Positions 1-8,927 of a stretch of 64,000 bases of DNA are shown here, one piece after another. Position 1 is the first letter of the stretch, and every line of letters begins with the position of its first letter. The DNA comes from Bordetella petrii. GTDB taxonomy: Bacteria > Pseudomonadota > Gammaproteobacteria > Burkholderiales > Burkholderiaceae_B. A program made the position numbers and the translations under genes. The stretch is from contig NZ_JAFMZZ010000004.1 of assembly GCF_017356245.1 (NCBI RefSeq), forward strand, positions 1 to 64,000. The letters are read 5' to 3'. The notes beneath the pieces are model-generated. The model saw only the letters and a program-made list of their open reading frames with translations. It ran no database searches and was not told the origin of the DNA.

Positions 1-294
1 CGGCGCGTTGGGCGGCGGGGCAGCCTGCGCAGCAGGCCGAGGGCGCCTGCATGCGCCCGAGCCCGACGCACGTGCGCCGCCACCGCCTGCCCGGACGCCG
101 CGGGACGGGGCAAGAAAGCAAAACCCCAAGACCGCAAGAACTCCAAAACCCCAAGCAGCCCCCCTTGCATCCCCCCTTCACCCCGGGTACAACCTGAGAA
201 GAACAACGGCACCTGTGCCCGATCCCACCCGCCCCGGTTTCACAAGAACCGGCGTGCGCAGCCGGCCCGGGCATCCAAGACCCTCGGAGTAGAC

Positions 295-3200
295 ATGAAT
301 GCCCCTCTTACGTCCGCGCAGCGCGCGGCGCTTGCCTCCGTCCAGCTGGACGACAAATACACCCTGGAAACCGGCCGCGCCTGGATGAGCGGCATCCATG
401 CATTGGTGCGCCTGCCCATGATGCAGCGCGTGCGCGACCAGCGTGCCGGGCTGAATACCGCCGGCTTCATTTCGGGCTATCGCGGTTCGCCCCTGGGCGG
501 CGTGGACCTGAACATGTGGAAGGCCGCCCAGTACCTGAAGGCGCACCACGTCGAATTCCAGCCGGGCATCAACGAAGACCTGGCCGCCACCGCGGTATGG
601 GGTTCGCAGCAGGTCAACCTGTTTCCCGGCGCGCGCTACGACGGCGTGTTCGGCATGTGGTACGGCAAGGGTCCGGGCGTGGACCGCTGCGGCGATGTCT
701 TCAAGCACGCCAACGCCGCCGGCACCGCGCCGCACGGGGGCGTGCTGGTGGTGGCGGGCGACGACCACCCGGCCAAGTCGTCCACCCTGCCGCACCAGAG
801 CGACCACATCCTGAAAGCCTGCATGATCCCGGCGCTATTTCCTTCCAGCGTGCAGGAAGTGCTGGACTACGGCCTGCACGGCTGGGCCATGAGCCGCTAC
901 GCCGGCGTGTGGGTGGGCATGAAGTGCATCACCGACATCGTCGAGGTCTCGGCCTCGGTCGAGGTCGATCCGCACCGCGTGCCCATCATCCTGCCGGATG
1001 ACTTCCAGCTGCCGCCCGACGGCCTGAACATCCGCCTGCCCGACACCCCGCTGGCCCAGGAGGCCCGGCTGCTCGACTACAAGCTGTATGCCGCGCTGGC
1101 CTACGCGCGCGCCAACCGGCTGAACCGCGAACTGTGGCACGTGCCGCAAAACGAGGCGCGCTTCGGCATCATGACTTCCGGCAAGGCCTACCTGGACACC
1201 CGCCAGGCCCTGGCCGACCTGGGCCTGACCGAAGCCGCCTGCCGCCGCATCGGGCTGCGCCTGTTCAAGGTGGGCATGGTATGGCCGCTGGAAGCCACCG
1301 GCGTGCAGCAGTTCGCCGAGGGGCTGGACGAGATCCTGGTGGTCGAAGAAAAACGCCAGGTGCTGGAATACCAGTTGAAGGAAGAGCTGTTCAGCTGGAT
1401 CGGCACCGGCAAGAAAATCCCGCGCGTCGTGGGCAAGTTCGACGACAAGGACGGCGGCGAATGGTCGGTGCCGCAGGGCAACTGGCTGCTGCCGGCGCAC
1501 TACGAGTTTTCGCCCGCCATGGTGGCCAAGGCGGTGGGCGCGCGCCTGCTGCGCTTCGCCCTGCCCGATGATGTGCGCGCCGGCATCGAGGCCCGGCTGG
1601 CGTTCATCGCCGAGCGCGAGCAGGCGCTGGCCAGGCCGCGCGTGACCGCCGAGCGCAAGCCCTGGTTCTGTTCGGGCTGTCCGCACAATACCTCGACGCG
1701 GGTGCCCGAGGGCTCGCGCGGCATGGCCGGCATCGGCTGCCACTACATGGTGACCTGGATGGGCCGCAATACCCAGGCCTATACCCAGATGGGCGGCGAG
1801 GGCGTGCCGTGGCTGGGGCAGGCGCCGTTTACCGATGAAAAGCACGTTTTCGCCAATCTGGGCGACGGCACTTACTACCATTCGGGCCTGCTGGCCATCC
1901 GCGCGGCGGTGGCGGCCAAGGCACCCATCACCTACAAGATCCTGTTCAACGACGCGGTGGCCATGACCGGCGGGCAGCCGGTGGACGGGCCGATCGACGT
2001 GCCGATGATCACCCGCCAGATGGCTGCCGAGGGCATCGAGAAAATCGTCGTCGTGACCGACGAGCCGCACAAGTACCAGGGCGCGACCGGCCTGGCGCCG
2101 GGCGTGCCGGTGCGCCACCGCGACGAGCTCGACGCGGTGATGCGCGAGCTGCGCGAATACCCCGGCGTATCCATCCTGGTGTACGACCAGACCTGCGCCA
2201 CTGAAAAGCGGCGCCGCCGCAAGCGCAACGCGTACCCCGACCCGGCGCGCCGCGTGGTCATCAACGAGCGGGTCTGCGAAGGCTGCGGCGATTGTTCCGA
2301 ACAGTCGCACTGCCTGTCGGTCGAGCCGCTGGAAACCGAGTTCGGCCGCAAGCGCGCCATCAACCAGTCCAGCTGCAATAAAGACTATTCCTGTCTCAAG
2401 GGGTTCTGCCCCAGCCTGGTCACTGTAGAAGGCGGCCGCCTGCGCAAGCCCCGGCCCCTGGCGCAAGAGGGCGCCATCGACGCGGGCCTGCCCGAGCCGG
2501 CGATGCCGGCCCTGGCGCGGCCGTACGGTGTGTTCGTGGCCGGAGTGGGCGGCACCGGCGTGGTCACCATCGGCCAATTGCTGGGCATGGCGGCGCACCT
2601 GGAAGGCAGGGGCTGTTCGGTGCTGGACATGGCGGGCCTGGCCCAGAAGGGTGGCGCGGTGTTTTCGCACGTGGTGCTGGCGCCGTCGCCCGAAGACCTG
2701 CTCAACACCCGGGTCGCCATGGGCGAAGCCGACCTGGTGCTGGCGGGCGACCTGGTCGTGGCGGCCAGCCAGGAATCGGTGGCCCGCATGCGTGCCGGCC
2801 GCACCCGCGTACTGCTCAACAGCGACGTGGCGCCCACCGCCGCGTTCGTCAGCGACCCCGACTGGCGCCTGCCCGGCGCCGATCTGCAGGCCGACCTGCG
2901 AGCCGCCTGCGGCGAGGGCGGCGTCGATATGATCGATGCCGCCGAGCTGGCGGTGGGGCTGCTGGGCGACGCCATCTACGCCAATCCGCTGATGATGGGC
3001 TATGCCTATCAGAAAGGCTGGTTGCCGCTGGGCCAGCAGGCGCTGCTGCGCGCCATCGAGCTGAACGGCCAGCAGGTACCGGCCAACCTGGCGGCGTTCG
3101 CCTGGGGCCGCCGCGCCGCGCACGACCTGGCCGCGGTGCAGCGCCTGGTTGGCCGCGGCGCCGCGCCCGACGAGCGTTTTGTCGAAGTGCGGCGCGGCCA

Positions 3201-3897
3201 GCCCACGGCGGTGGTCGACATCAAGCGGCCGTCCGGCGAGCTCGACGCGCTGGTGGCGGTGCGAGGCGACTTCCTGACGGCCTACCAGAATGCCGCCTAC
3301 GCGGACCGCTACCGCGACCTGGTACGGCACGTGGCGCAGGCCGAGCAAGCCGCCACCGGCACTACCCGGCTGGCGGCCGCCGTGGCGCGCTACTACTTCA
3401 AGCTGATGGCCTACAAAGACGAATACGAAGTGGCGCGGCTGTACACCGACGGCGAATTCCTGAAGCAGCTCGAGGCGCAGTTCGAGGGCGACTGGAAGTT
3501 GCGCCTGCACCTGGCCCCGCCGCTGCTGGCCCGCCGCGACGCGCAAGGCCACCTGGTCAAGCGCGCCTATGGCCCGGGCATGCTGAAGGCCTTCCGGGTG
3601 CTGGCCCGGTTGCGCGGCCTGCGCGGCACGCCGCTGGACATCTTCGGCTATACCGCCGAGCGCCGCGCGGAGCGCGCCCTGATCGATACCTATCGCGGCG
3701 ACCTGCTGGCCATCCTGCCCAAACTGAACCGGGCCAACCTGGACCGCGCCGTGGCGCTGGCCAGCCTGCCGGAATCCATCCGCGGCTATGGCCACATCAA
3801 AGAAGCCGCGATGCGGCAGGCCGCCGCCAGGCGCGCCGAGCTGATGCAGGGGTTCAGCGCCAAGGTGGTGCCCATCGACGGTGCGCGCGCCGCCTGA
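295..3897 (+). CDS. Indolepyruvate ferredoxin oxidoreductase, fused alpha-gamma type
   Basis: Oxidative decarboxylation of aryl-pyruvates from aromatic amino-acid transamination to aryl-acetyl-CoA, with ferredoxin as acceptor; cytoplasmic. The protein has 1200 residues. The N-terminal pyrimidine-binding and transketolase-C-like part is followed by CSGCPHNTST near residue 458, then a thiamine-diphosphate segment (NLGDGTYYHSG near 520) and a cysteine-rich Fe-S segment starting CEGCGDC near 660. The C-terminal gamma-type domain opens with GVGGTGVVTIGQ near 750. In archaea these parts are separate iorA and iorB subunits; the single-chain form is normal in betaproteobacteria. The start is set by a GGAG-like site about 8 nt before the ATG. 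It stands alone on the plus strand and is convergent with cheD, 10 nt away. Substrate preference among aryl-pyruvates is inferred from the family. Confidence 0.93.
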   Translation: MNAPLTSAQRAALASVQLDDKYTLETGRAWMSGIHALVRLPMMQRVRDQRAGLNTAGFISGYRGSPLGGVDLNMWKAAQYLKAHHVEFQPGINEDLAATAVWGSQQVNLFPGARYDGVFGMWYGKGPGVDRCGDVFKHANAAGTAPHGGVLVVAGDDHPAKSSTLPHQSDHILKACMIPALFPSSVQEVLDYGLHGWAMSRYAGVWVGMKCITDIVEVSASVEVDPHRVPIILPDDFQLPPDGLNIRLPDTPLAQEARLLDYKLYAALAYARANRLNRELWHVPQNEARFGIMTSGKAYLDTRQALADLGLTEAACRRIGLRLFKVGMVWPLEATGVQQFAEGLDEILVVEEKRQVLEYQLKEELFSWIGTGKKIPRVVGKFDDKDGGEWSVPQGNWLLPAHYEFSPAMVAKAVGARLLRFALPDDVRAGIEARLAFIAEREQALARPRVTAERKPWFCSGCPHNTSTRVPEGSRGMAGIGCHYMVTWMGRNTQAYTQMGGEGVPWLGQAPFTDEKHVFANLGDGTYYHSGLLAIRAAVAAKAPITYKILFNDAVAMTGGQPVDGPIDVPMITRQMAAEGIEKIVVVTDEPHKYQGATGLAPGVPVRHRDELDAVMRELREYPGVSILVYDQTCATEKRRRRKRNAYPDPARRVVINERVCEGCGDCSEQSHCLSVEPLETEFGRKRAINQSSCNKDYSCLKGFCPSLVTVEGGRLRKPRPLAQEGAIDAGLPEPAMPALARPYGVFVAGVGGTGVVTIGQLLGMAAHLEGRGCSVLDMAGLAQKGGAVFSHVVLAPSPEDLLNTRVAMGEADLVLAGDLVVAASQESVARMRAGRTRVLLNSDVAPTAAFVSDPDWRLPGADLQADLRAACGEGGVDMIDAAELAVGLLGDAIYANPLMMGYAYQKGWLPLGQQALLRAIELNGQQVPANLAAFAWGRRAAHDLAAVQRLVGRGAAPDERFVEVRRGQPTAVVDIKRPSGELDALVAVRGDFLTAYQNAAYADRYRDLVRHVAQAEQAATGTTRLAAAVARYYFKLMAYKDEYEVARLYTDGEFLKQLEAQFEGDWKLRLHLAPPLLARRDAQGHLVKRAYGPGMLKAFRVLARLRGLRGTPLDIFGYTAERRAERALIDTYRGDLLAILPKLNRANLDRAVALASLPESIRGYGHIKEAAMRQAAARRAELMQGFSAKVVPIDGARAA

Positions 3898-3907
3898 GGC
3901 CGGCGGG

Positions 3908-4579
3908 TCAGCCGGTGGCGGTGCTGGGCCGCGTGAAGCGTTCGAAGCGCGGCTTGGCCGGCGCGCCGAAGCGTTCGACACGCGGCGGCGTCTGGGCCTG
4001 GGCGCGCGCGGTCTGGGCCGCGGCCTGTTCGCGCTGGGCGATCAGGGCCTCGGCCTTGTGGTGATGCGGCGCCATCTTGCGCACCATCACCCGGCCGTCG
4101 CGCGGGAAGTAGCCGATGCGGCGCGCATGCACATTGCCCAGGTCCTGCGCCAGGACCGGGATGCCTTCGGTCTGCAGGTAATTGAGCACGAAACGGGCAT
4201 TGCGTTCGCCGATATTCAGCTGCTGCATCGCGCTCAGCACCGCGCCGCCGCCGAACACCTTGGCTTCCAGCCGCTCGCGCGCCGCGCCGGCCTTGAGCAG
4301 CTCGTTGACCAGGACTTCCATGGCGAAGGCGCCATAGCGCATGGTGGCCGAGGCCGGCGAATCGCTGTCGCCCTCGGGCAGCATGAAATGGTTCATGCCG
4401 CCCACGCCGGCCCGCGGGTCGCGGATACAGGCCGCCACGCATGAGCCGAGCACGGTCGAGATCATGATGTCTTCGCCGGCCGCCACATAGTATTCATTGG
4501 GCAGCACCTTGACCGCCGGGCAATGAAAGGCGCTATCAAAATAGTGACGAGTCGCGCGGGCGTCGAGGCGAGTGGACAT
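3908..4579 (-). CDS. cheD: Chemoreceptor glutamine deamidase CheD
   Basis: CheD deamidates glutamines in methyl-accepting chemotaxis proteins and in many species works with CheC or CheY in adaptation. The 223-residue protein carries the family core: [13 protein letters not shown], then [13 protein letters not shown] with the catalytic cysteine in GSC, and GGMNHFMLP with the catalytic histidine. The C-terminal tail of about 45 residues is Pro/Ala/Arg-rich and probably disordered. No other chemotaxis or flagellar gene lies within the window, so this copy is separated from any che cluster. A good sigma-70-type promoter lies about 60 nt upstream. Identification is secure; which receptors it modifies cannot be read here. 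Confidence 0.95.
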   Translation of the reverse strand: MSTRLDARATRHYFDSAFHCPAVKVLPNEYYVAAGEDIMISTVLGSCVAACIRDPRAGVGGMNHFMLPEGDSDSPASATMRYGAFAMEVLVNELLKAGAARERLEAKVFGGGAVLSAMQQLNIGERNARFVLNYLQTEGIPVLAQDLGNVHARRIGYFPRDGRVMVRKMAPHHHKAEALIAQREQAAAQTARAQAQTPPRVERFGAPAKPRFERFTRPSTATG

Positions 4580-4636
4580 GGAGGGACCGCATCAGAAAAA
4601 CGGTACAGGCAAGTGGAGGGAGAAATCTGCTGCCCA

Positions 4637-4665
4637 AATATGTTAGCAAATTTGTTTTATGTAAA
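4637..4665 (-). promoter_or_regulatory. Probable cheD promoter
   Basis: Read on the minus strand, a -35-like TTTACA (4660-4665) is followed after exactly 17 nt by a -10-like CATATT (4637-4642). They lie in an unusually AT-rich patch (about 4635-4700) of an otherwise GC-rich genome. The distance to the cheD ATG is about 57 nt. No sigma-28 flagellar promoter motif was found there. Confidence 0.5.
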
Positions 4666-4825
4666 AAAAACTAAAGATTTTTTCAATCTTCGACCCGCTG
4701 CTTTGGCGGGGCGGGCGCGCGCGGGCCAGGACGCCGGATAATATGTCCCTTTTATTTTGCCCAGCCGCGCCGGCTACTTGCAATGTAGCGGCGGCGGGGG
4801 CGTTTCTTTTGGGGTATTAAGGGGA

Positions 4826-5734
4826 TTAAAAGCGCGTACTGCGCGTGACTGACCAGCGCGCCGCCAGGGCGCCCAGGATGCTGGTGCCCAGCACGGCGGC
4901 CGCCAGCACCGGCAGGCCCGGCAGGTGCAGGGCGAAGTCGGCGCCATAGCTGCGCGCCAGCCCGAGCAGAGCGCTGTTCAGCGGCGCCAGCGCGATGGCC
5001 GCCGCGCCGATGGCCACCAGCGCGGCCAGCGCGCCGGACAGGGCCCCCAGGTACAGGAACGGCCGGCGCACGAACGATTCGGTGGCGCCCACCAGGCGCG
5101 CCACGGCGATTTCCTCGCGCTGCAGCATGGCCTGCATGCGCACCGTATTGAAGACGGCGGCCAGCACCACCGCCGCCACGCAGGCCGCCAGGAACAGCAG
5201 GCCCACGCGGGCGAAGCGCAGGATGGCTTCCAGCCGCTGCACCCAGGCGCTGTCGAGCTGCACCTGGTCGACGTGCTGCCATTGCTTCCAGGCCTGGGCC
5301 AGCTGGCCGGCGCGCTGCGCCAGCTGCTCGCCTTCGGTCAGGGTGGCCACCACGGCGTCCGGCAGGGGGTTGCCGGGCAGCACGGCCAGCGCCTGGTCCC
5401 AGGTGGGGTCGCTGCGCAGCGAGGCCAGCGCGTCGTCGCGCGGCACCACGCGCACCGCCTGGACCTGCGCGGCGTTTTCGGCGCGGATGCGCTGCGCGAT
5501 GGCCTGAGCCGCGCCGGCGGGCGCGTCGGTTTGCAAGAACAGGGTGAGTTCGGGGGTAACCGACACCTGCCGCGCCACGGGCTGCGCTGACACCAGGATG
5601 GCGCCGCCCAGCAGCGGCAGGGCCAGCGCCAGGGCCATGACCAGCAGGTTGGCCAGGGATGAGAAGGGCTGCGCCGCCAGGCGGCGCAGCGTAACCGTCA
5701 GGGCATAGCGATGCTGCCGCAGCCAGGATTTCAT
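4826..5734 (-). CDS. ftsX: Cell division ABC permease FtsX
   Basis: Integral-membrane partner of FtsE in the divisome. It transmits ATP hydrolysis by FtsE to periplasmic peptidoglycan hydrolase activators such as EnvC-type proteins. The 302-residue protein has the FtsX layout: an N-terminal membrane segment (about residues 25-50), a periplasmic domain to about 170, then three more hydrophobic segments, the last ending near the C-terminus. Its ATG overlaps the ftsE stop codon in an ATGA junction, so the pair is translationally coupled. Length is usual for the family. The 246 nt downstream, up to cheD, hold no gene on either strand that I can support. Confidence 0.95.
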   Translation of the reverse strand: MKSWLRQHRYALTVTLRRLAAQPFSSLANLLVMALALALPLLGGAILVSAQPVARQVSVTPELTLFLQTDAPAGAAQAIAQRIRAENAAQVQAVRVVPRDDALASLRSDPTWDQALAVLPGNPLPDAVVATLTEGEQLAQRAGQLAQAWKQWQHVDQVQLDSAWVQRLEAILRFARVGLLFLAACVAAVVLAAVFNTVRMQAMLQREEIAVARLVGATESFVRRPFLYLGALSGALAALVAIGAAAIALAPLNSALLGLARSYGADFALHLPGLPVLAAAVLGTSILGALAARWSVTRSTRF

Positions 5735-6399
5735 GCGGAGGCTCCCGAGTCGTGGAACTTGCCGGGCTCCAGCCGCAGCATGCGCGTGGCGTATTGGGAC
5801 ATCAGCGCTTCGTCGTGCGAGGCGATCAGGGTGGTGACCCCGACGCGGTTGAAATCGCGGAACACATTCAGGATGCGCTGCGCGGTGTCGTGGTCCAGGT
5901 TGGCGGTGGGTTCGTCGGCAATCAGGATGGCCGGCCGGTTGACGATGGCGCGCGCGATGGCCAGGCGCTGTTGTTCGCCGCCCGACAATTCGATGGGGTT
6001 CATGCCTTCTTTGCCCGCCAGGCCGACTTTGTCGAGCGCGGCGCGCGCCCGGGCGCTGGCCGCGTCGGGGGCCTGGCCGATGACGGCCAGCGGCAGCATG
6101 ACGTTCTGCAGGGCGCTGCGGTCGAACAGCAGGTGGGTGTCTTGCAGGATGACGCCCACGGCCCGCCGCAGATAGGGCCGCGCGCGCGCCGGCAGCTTGT
6201 CGAGCCGCTGCCCGTTGACCTGGATGGAGCCCCGGCTGGCGGGCTCCAGGCCGCCTATCAGCTTGAGCAGGGTGGATTTGCCGGCGCCCGATGCACCTGA
6301 CACGAAAATGAATTCGCCGGCGCTGACCCGGAAGTTGATATCGGCCAGGATATTGCGGCCGCGCCCATACGATTTGAAGACGTGCTGGAATTCGATCAT
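5731..6399 (-). CDS. ftsE: Cell division ATP-binding protein FtsE
   Basis: ATPase of the FtsEX complex at the division ring. The 222-residue product shows Walker A GASGAGKST, ABC signature LSGGEQQR, Walker B ILIADEPTANLD and the switch histidine in ASHDEAL. The chosen start, MIEFQHVFKSYG, matches the conserved N-terminus. An in-frame ATG 60 nt upstream would add a low-complexity extension and is unlikely. It is the first gene of the ftsEX pair and its stop overlaps ftsX by 4 nt. The Shine-Dalgarno signal is weak. Confidence 0.96.
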   Translation of the reverse strand: MIEFQHVFKSYGRGRNILADINFRVSAGEFIFVSGASGAGKSTLLKLIGGLEPASRGSIQVNGQRLDKLPARARPYLRRAVGVILQDTHLLFDRSALQNVMLPLAVIGQAPDAASARARAALDKVGLAGKEGMNPIELSGGEQQRLAIARAIVNRPAILIADEPTANLDHDTAQRILNVFRDFNRVGVTTLIASHDEALMSQYATRMLRLEPGKFHDSGASA

Positions 6400-6597
6400 G
6401 GCGGCAGGTGAGGATGAAGCAGCAATAGTACCGCGCAGCGATCCGGGCGACGGTTGCATATTTTTCCGTCCCTTTTTTTCAGTTAATCCGTCAAGGGATT
6501 TCCCCCATGTCCCCGAATATGCTGAGCCGCTACCATCCCGGCGATGCTTGATGCGCCCACCCTCTGCGCATCGAGGCTTCCCCTACAGGAGAGAAAG

Positions 6598-7614
6598 ATG
6601 AAAGCACTGAAATTAGCCGCCGTTGCCGCCGCACTGTTCGCAGCGTCTTCGGCGGCCAACGCTGGCGCAACCTTCGACAGCGTCAAGAAGAAAGGCTTTG
6701 TCCAGTGCGGTGTGTCGACGGGCATTCCCGGATTCTCCATGGCGGACAGCAAAGGCGAATGGAAAGGCATCGACGTGGCCATGTGCCGTGCCATCGCCGC
6801 CACCATGTTCAATGATTCCACCAAGTTCAAGGTCACGCCGCTGAATACGCAGCAGCGCTTCACCGCGCTGCAGTCGGGCGAAGTCGACGTGCTGACCCGC
6901 AACACCACCCAGACCCTGACCCGCGACACCACCCTGGGCCTGATCGGCGCCGGCGTCAACTACTACGACAGCCAGGGCGTGATGGTGTCCAAGGAACTCG
7001 GCGTCAAGAGCGCCAAGGAACTGAACGGCGCCACCATCTGCGTGCAGCCGGGCACCACCACCGAGCTGAACCTGGCCGACTGGTTCCGCGGCCAGAAGAT
7101 CGAATTCAAGCCGGTCGTGATCGACAAGTACGACGAGATCATCCGCGCCTTCTCGGCCGGACGCTGCGACGCCTTCACCACCGACAAATCGCAGCTGGCC
7201 TCGACCCGCACCACGCTCGAGAACCCCGACAACTTCGTCATCCTGCCGGAAGACTTCTCGAAAGAGCCGCTGGGCCCCATGGTGCGCCAGGGCGACGAGC
7301 AATGGTTCAACATCGTGCGCTGGTCGCTCAATGCCATGCTGGAAGCCGAGGAATACGGCATCACCTCGAAGAACGTCGATGAAATGGCCAAGAGCTCCAA
7401 TCCCAACATCCAGCGCATTCTGGGCGTGACCCCGGGCATGGGCAAGAACCTGGGCGTGGACGACAAGTGGGCCTACACCATCATCAAGCAGGTGGGCAAC
7501 TATGGCGAAGTGTTCGAACGCACGCTCGGCGGCAGCAGCGCCATGAAGCTCGAGCGCGGCCTGAACGCTTCGTACAAGAACGGCGGCTTGATGTACGGCT
7601 GGCCGGTGCGCTAA
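6598..7614 (+). CDS. aapJ: General L-amino-acid ABC transporter, periplasmic binding protein
   Basis: Periplasmic receptor of an AapJQMP/BztABCD-type importer for glutamate, aspartate and other L-amino acids. It has 338 residues with a clear Sec signal peptide (basic MKALK, hydrophobic stretch, cleavage after ANA near residue 22). The mature start, ATFDSVKKKGFVQCGVSTG, and the later DVLTRNTTQT are typical of the AapJ family. The start is fixed by AGGAGAG about 7 nt before the ATG. The permease and ATPase genes follow in the same direction after a hairpin-rich gap, the usual arrangement for making more binding protein than membrane components. Confidence 0.95.
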   Translation: MKALKLAAVAAALFAASSAANAGATFDSVKKKGFVQCGVSTGIPGFSMADSKGEWKGIDVAMCRAIAATMFNDSTKFKVTPLNTQQRFTALQSGEVDVLTRNTTQTLTRDTTLGLIGAGVNYYDSQGVMVSKELGVKSAKELNGATICVQPGTTTELNLADWFRGQKIEFKPVVIDKYDEIIRAFSAGRCDAFTTDKSQLASTRTTLENPDNFVILPEDFSKEPLGPMVRQGDEQWFNIVRWSLNAMLEAEEYGITSKNVDEMAKSSNPNIQRILGVTPGMGKNLGVDDKWAYTIIKQVGNYGEVFERTLGGSSAMKLERGLNASYKNGGLMYGWPVR

Positions 7615-7626
7615 GCACGGCTGCCA

Positions 7627-7671
7627 GGCAAGGCGGGGTCGCCCGCCTTGCCAAGCCCGCCTGGAGCGGGC
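7627..7671 (+). promoter_or_regulatory. Tandem hairpins between aapJ and aapQ
   Basis: Two adjacent inverted repeats follow aapJ. The first pairs GGCAAGGCGGG (7627-7637) with CCCGCCTTGCC (7642-7652) around a 4-nt loop. The second pairs GCCCGC (7655-7660) with GCGGGC (7666-7671). Neither is followed by a T run. They probably stabilise the aapJ message or partly terminate transcription, lowering expression of the permeases; this role is inference from position. Confidence 0.6.
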
Positions 7672-7735
7672 GGCAGGAGTAAGGTGGCGCCAGGGTTTAC
7701 CGGCCATTCCTGTTCGACTTCTGTAGATTCATTCC

Positions 7736-8926
7736 ATGACGACAAACAACCCCCAAGTCCCGGTGGCGGCGCCCAAGCGGCGCCTCAACTGGAACGACCC
7801 CGGCGTGCGCGCCGTGGTGTATCAGGTTGTCGCGCTGGCCCTGGTCGCCCTGGCCGTGTGGTTCCTGGTTTCCAACACCCTGCACAACCTGCAGGTACGC
7901 AACATCTCTACCGGCTTCGGGTTCATCGAGCGCGAGGCGGGCTTCGCCATCGGCGAGACGCCCATCAGCTACAGCCCGGCCGACACCTATGGCCGCGCCA
8001 TCGTGGTGGGCCTGCTGAACACGCTGCGCGCGGCCGTGCTGGGCATCATCCTGGCCACCATCCTGGGCACCCTGATCGGGGTGGGCCGGCTGTCGAAGAA
8101 CTGGCTCATGGCCAAGGTGTGCTCGGTGTATGTCGAGGCCATGCGCAACGTGCCGCTGCTGCTGCAGCTGTTCTTCTGGTATGCGCTGATCACCGAGAAC
8201 ATGCCCGGCCCGCGCCAGGCGACCAACCCGCTGCCCGGCGTGTTCATCTCGAACCGCGGCCTGAAAGTGCCGGCCCTGGAAGGCGCCTCGCTGGACTTCA
8301 TCCTGGGCGGGCTGGCGCTGGCCATCATCGGCACCATCGTGGCCGCCCATTGGGGCAAGAAGCGCCAGGAGGCCACCGGCAAGGTGTTCCCGCTGGGCCG
8401 TGTCGCGCTGGGCCTGTTCATCGGGCTGCCCATCCTGGGCTGGCTGGTGAGCGGCGCGTCGCTGACGCTGGACATGCCGGTGCTGAAGGGCTTCAACTTC
8501 TCGGGCGGGCTGACGCTGTCGCCCGAGTTCGCGGCCCTGCTGGCGGGGCTGGTGATCTACACCTCGGCCTTCATCGCCGAAGTGGTGCGCTCGGGCATCC
8601 AGGCGGTCAACCAGGGCCAGTGGGAAGCCGCCGGCTCGCTGGGCCTGCGCCGCTCGCGGGTGCTGCGCCTGGTGATACTGCCGCAGGCGCTGCGCGTGAT
8701 CATCCCGCCCATGACCAGCCAGTACCTGAACCTGACCAAGAACAGCTCGCTGGCCGTGGCCATCGGGTATCCCGACATCGTGTCGGTGGTCAACACCACC
8801 ATGAACCAGACCGGGCAGGCCATCGAAGGCATCCTGATCATCATGGCGGCCTACCTGACCGTCAGCCTGTCGATCTCGGTATTCATGAACTGGTACAACA
8901 AGCGCATCGCGCTGGTGGAGCGTTGA
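7736..8926 (+). CDS. aapQ: General L-amino-acid ABC transporter, permease AapQ
   Basis: Inner-membrane subunit pairing with AapM to form the channel. At 396 residues it has the long form typical of AapQ/BztB: an N-terminal membrane segment (about 25-50), a periplasmic insertion, and a C-terminal HisM-type permease domain. The EAA loop, EAAGSLGLRRSRVLRLVI near residue 300, docks on the ATPase. The TALLNTLRAA-like entry segment (VGLLNTLRAAVLG, about 92-104) opens the permease fold. Its stop is 1 nt from the aapM ATG, so the two are coupled. Confidence 0.95.
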   Translation: MTTNNPQVPVAAPKRRLNWNDPGVRAVVYQVVALALVALAVWFLVSNTLHNLQVRNISTGFGFIEREAGFAIGETPISYSPADTYGRAIVVGLLNTLRAAVLGIILATILGTLIGVGRLSKNWLMAKVCSVYVEAMRNVPLLLQLFFWYALITENMPGPRQATNPLPGVFISNRGLKVPALEGASLDFILGGLALAIIGTIVAAHWGKKRQEATGKVFPLGRVALGLFIGLPILGWLVSGASLTLDMPVLKGFNFSGGLTLSPEFAALLAGLVIYTSAFIAEVVRSGIQAVNQGQWEAAGSLGLRRSRVLRLVILPQALRVIIPPMTSQYLNLTKNSSLAVAIGYPDIVSVVNTTMNQTGQAIEGILIIMAAYLTVSLSISVFMNWYNKRIALVER

Positions 8927-8927
8927 C

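Noticed and set aside
8..292. 94-codon frame at the window start
   Set aside because: Proline/Arg-rich, no ribosome-binding site, looks like the upstream region of the oxidoreductase; could be a fragment of something cut by the edge but nothing supports it.
835..3981. Very long open frame antisense to the indolepyruvate oxidoreductase
   Set aside because: It is His/Ala/Arg/Gln-rich without any domain and lies opposite a gene with complete motifs; in GC-rich DNA antisense frames often stay open.
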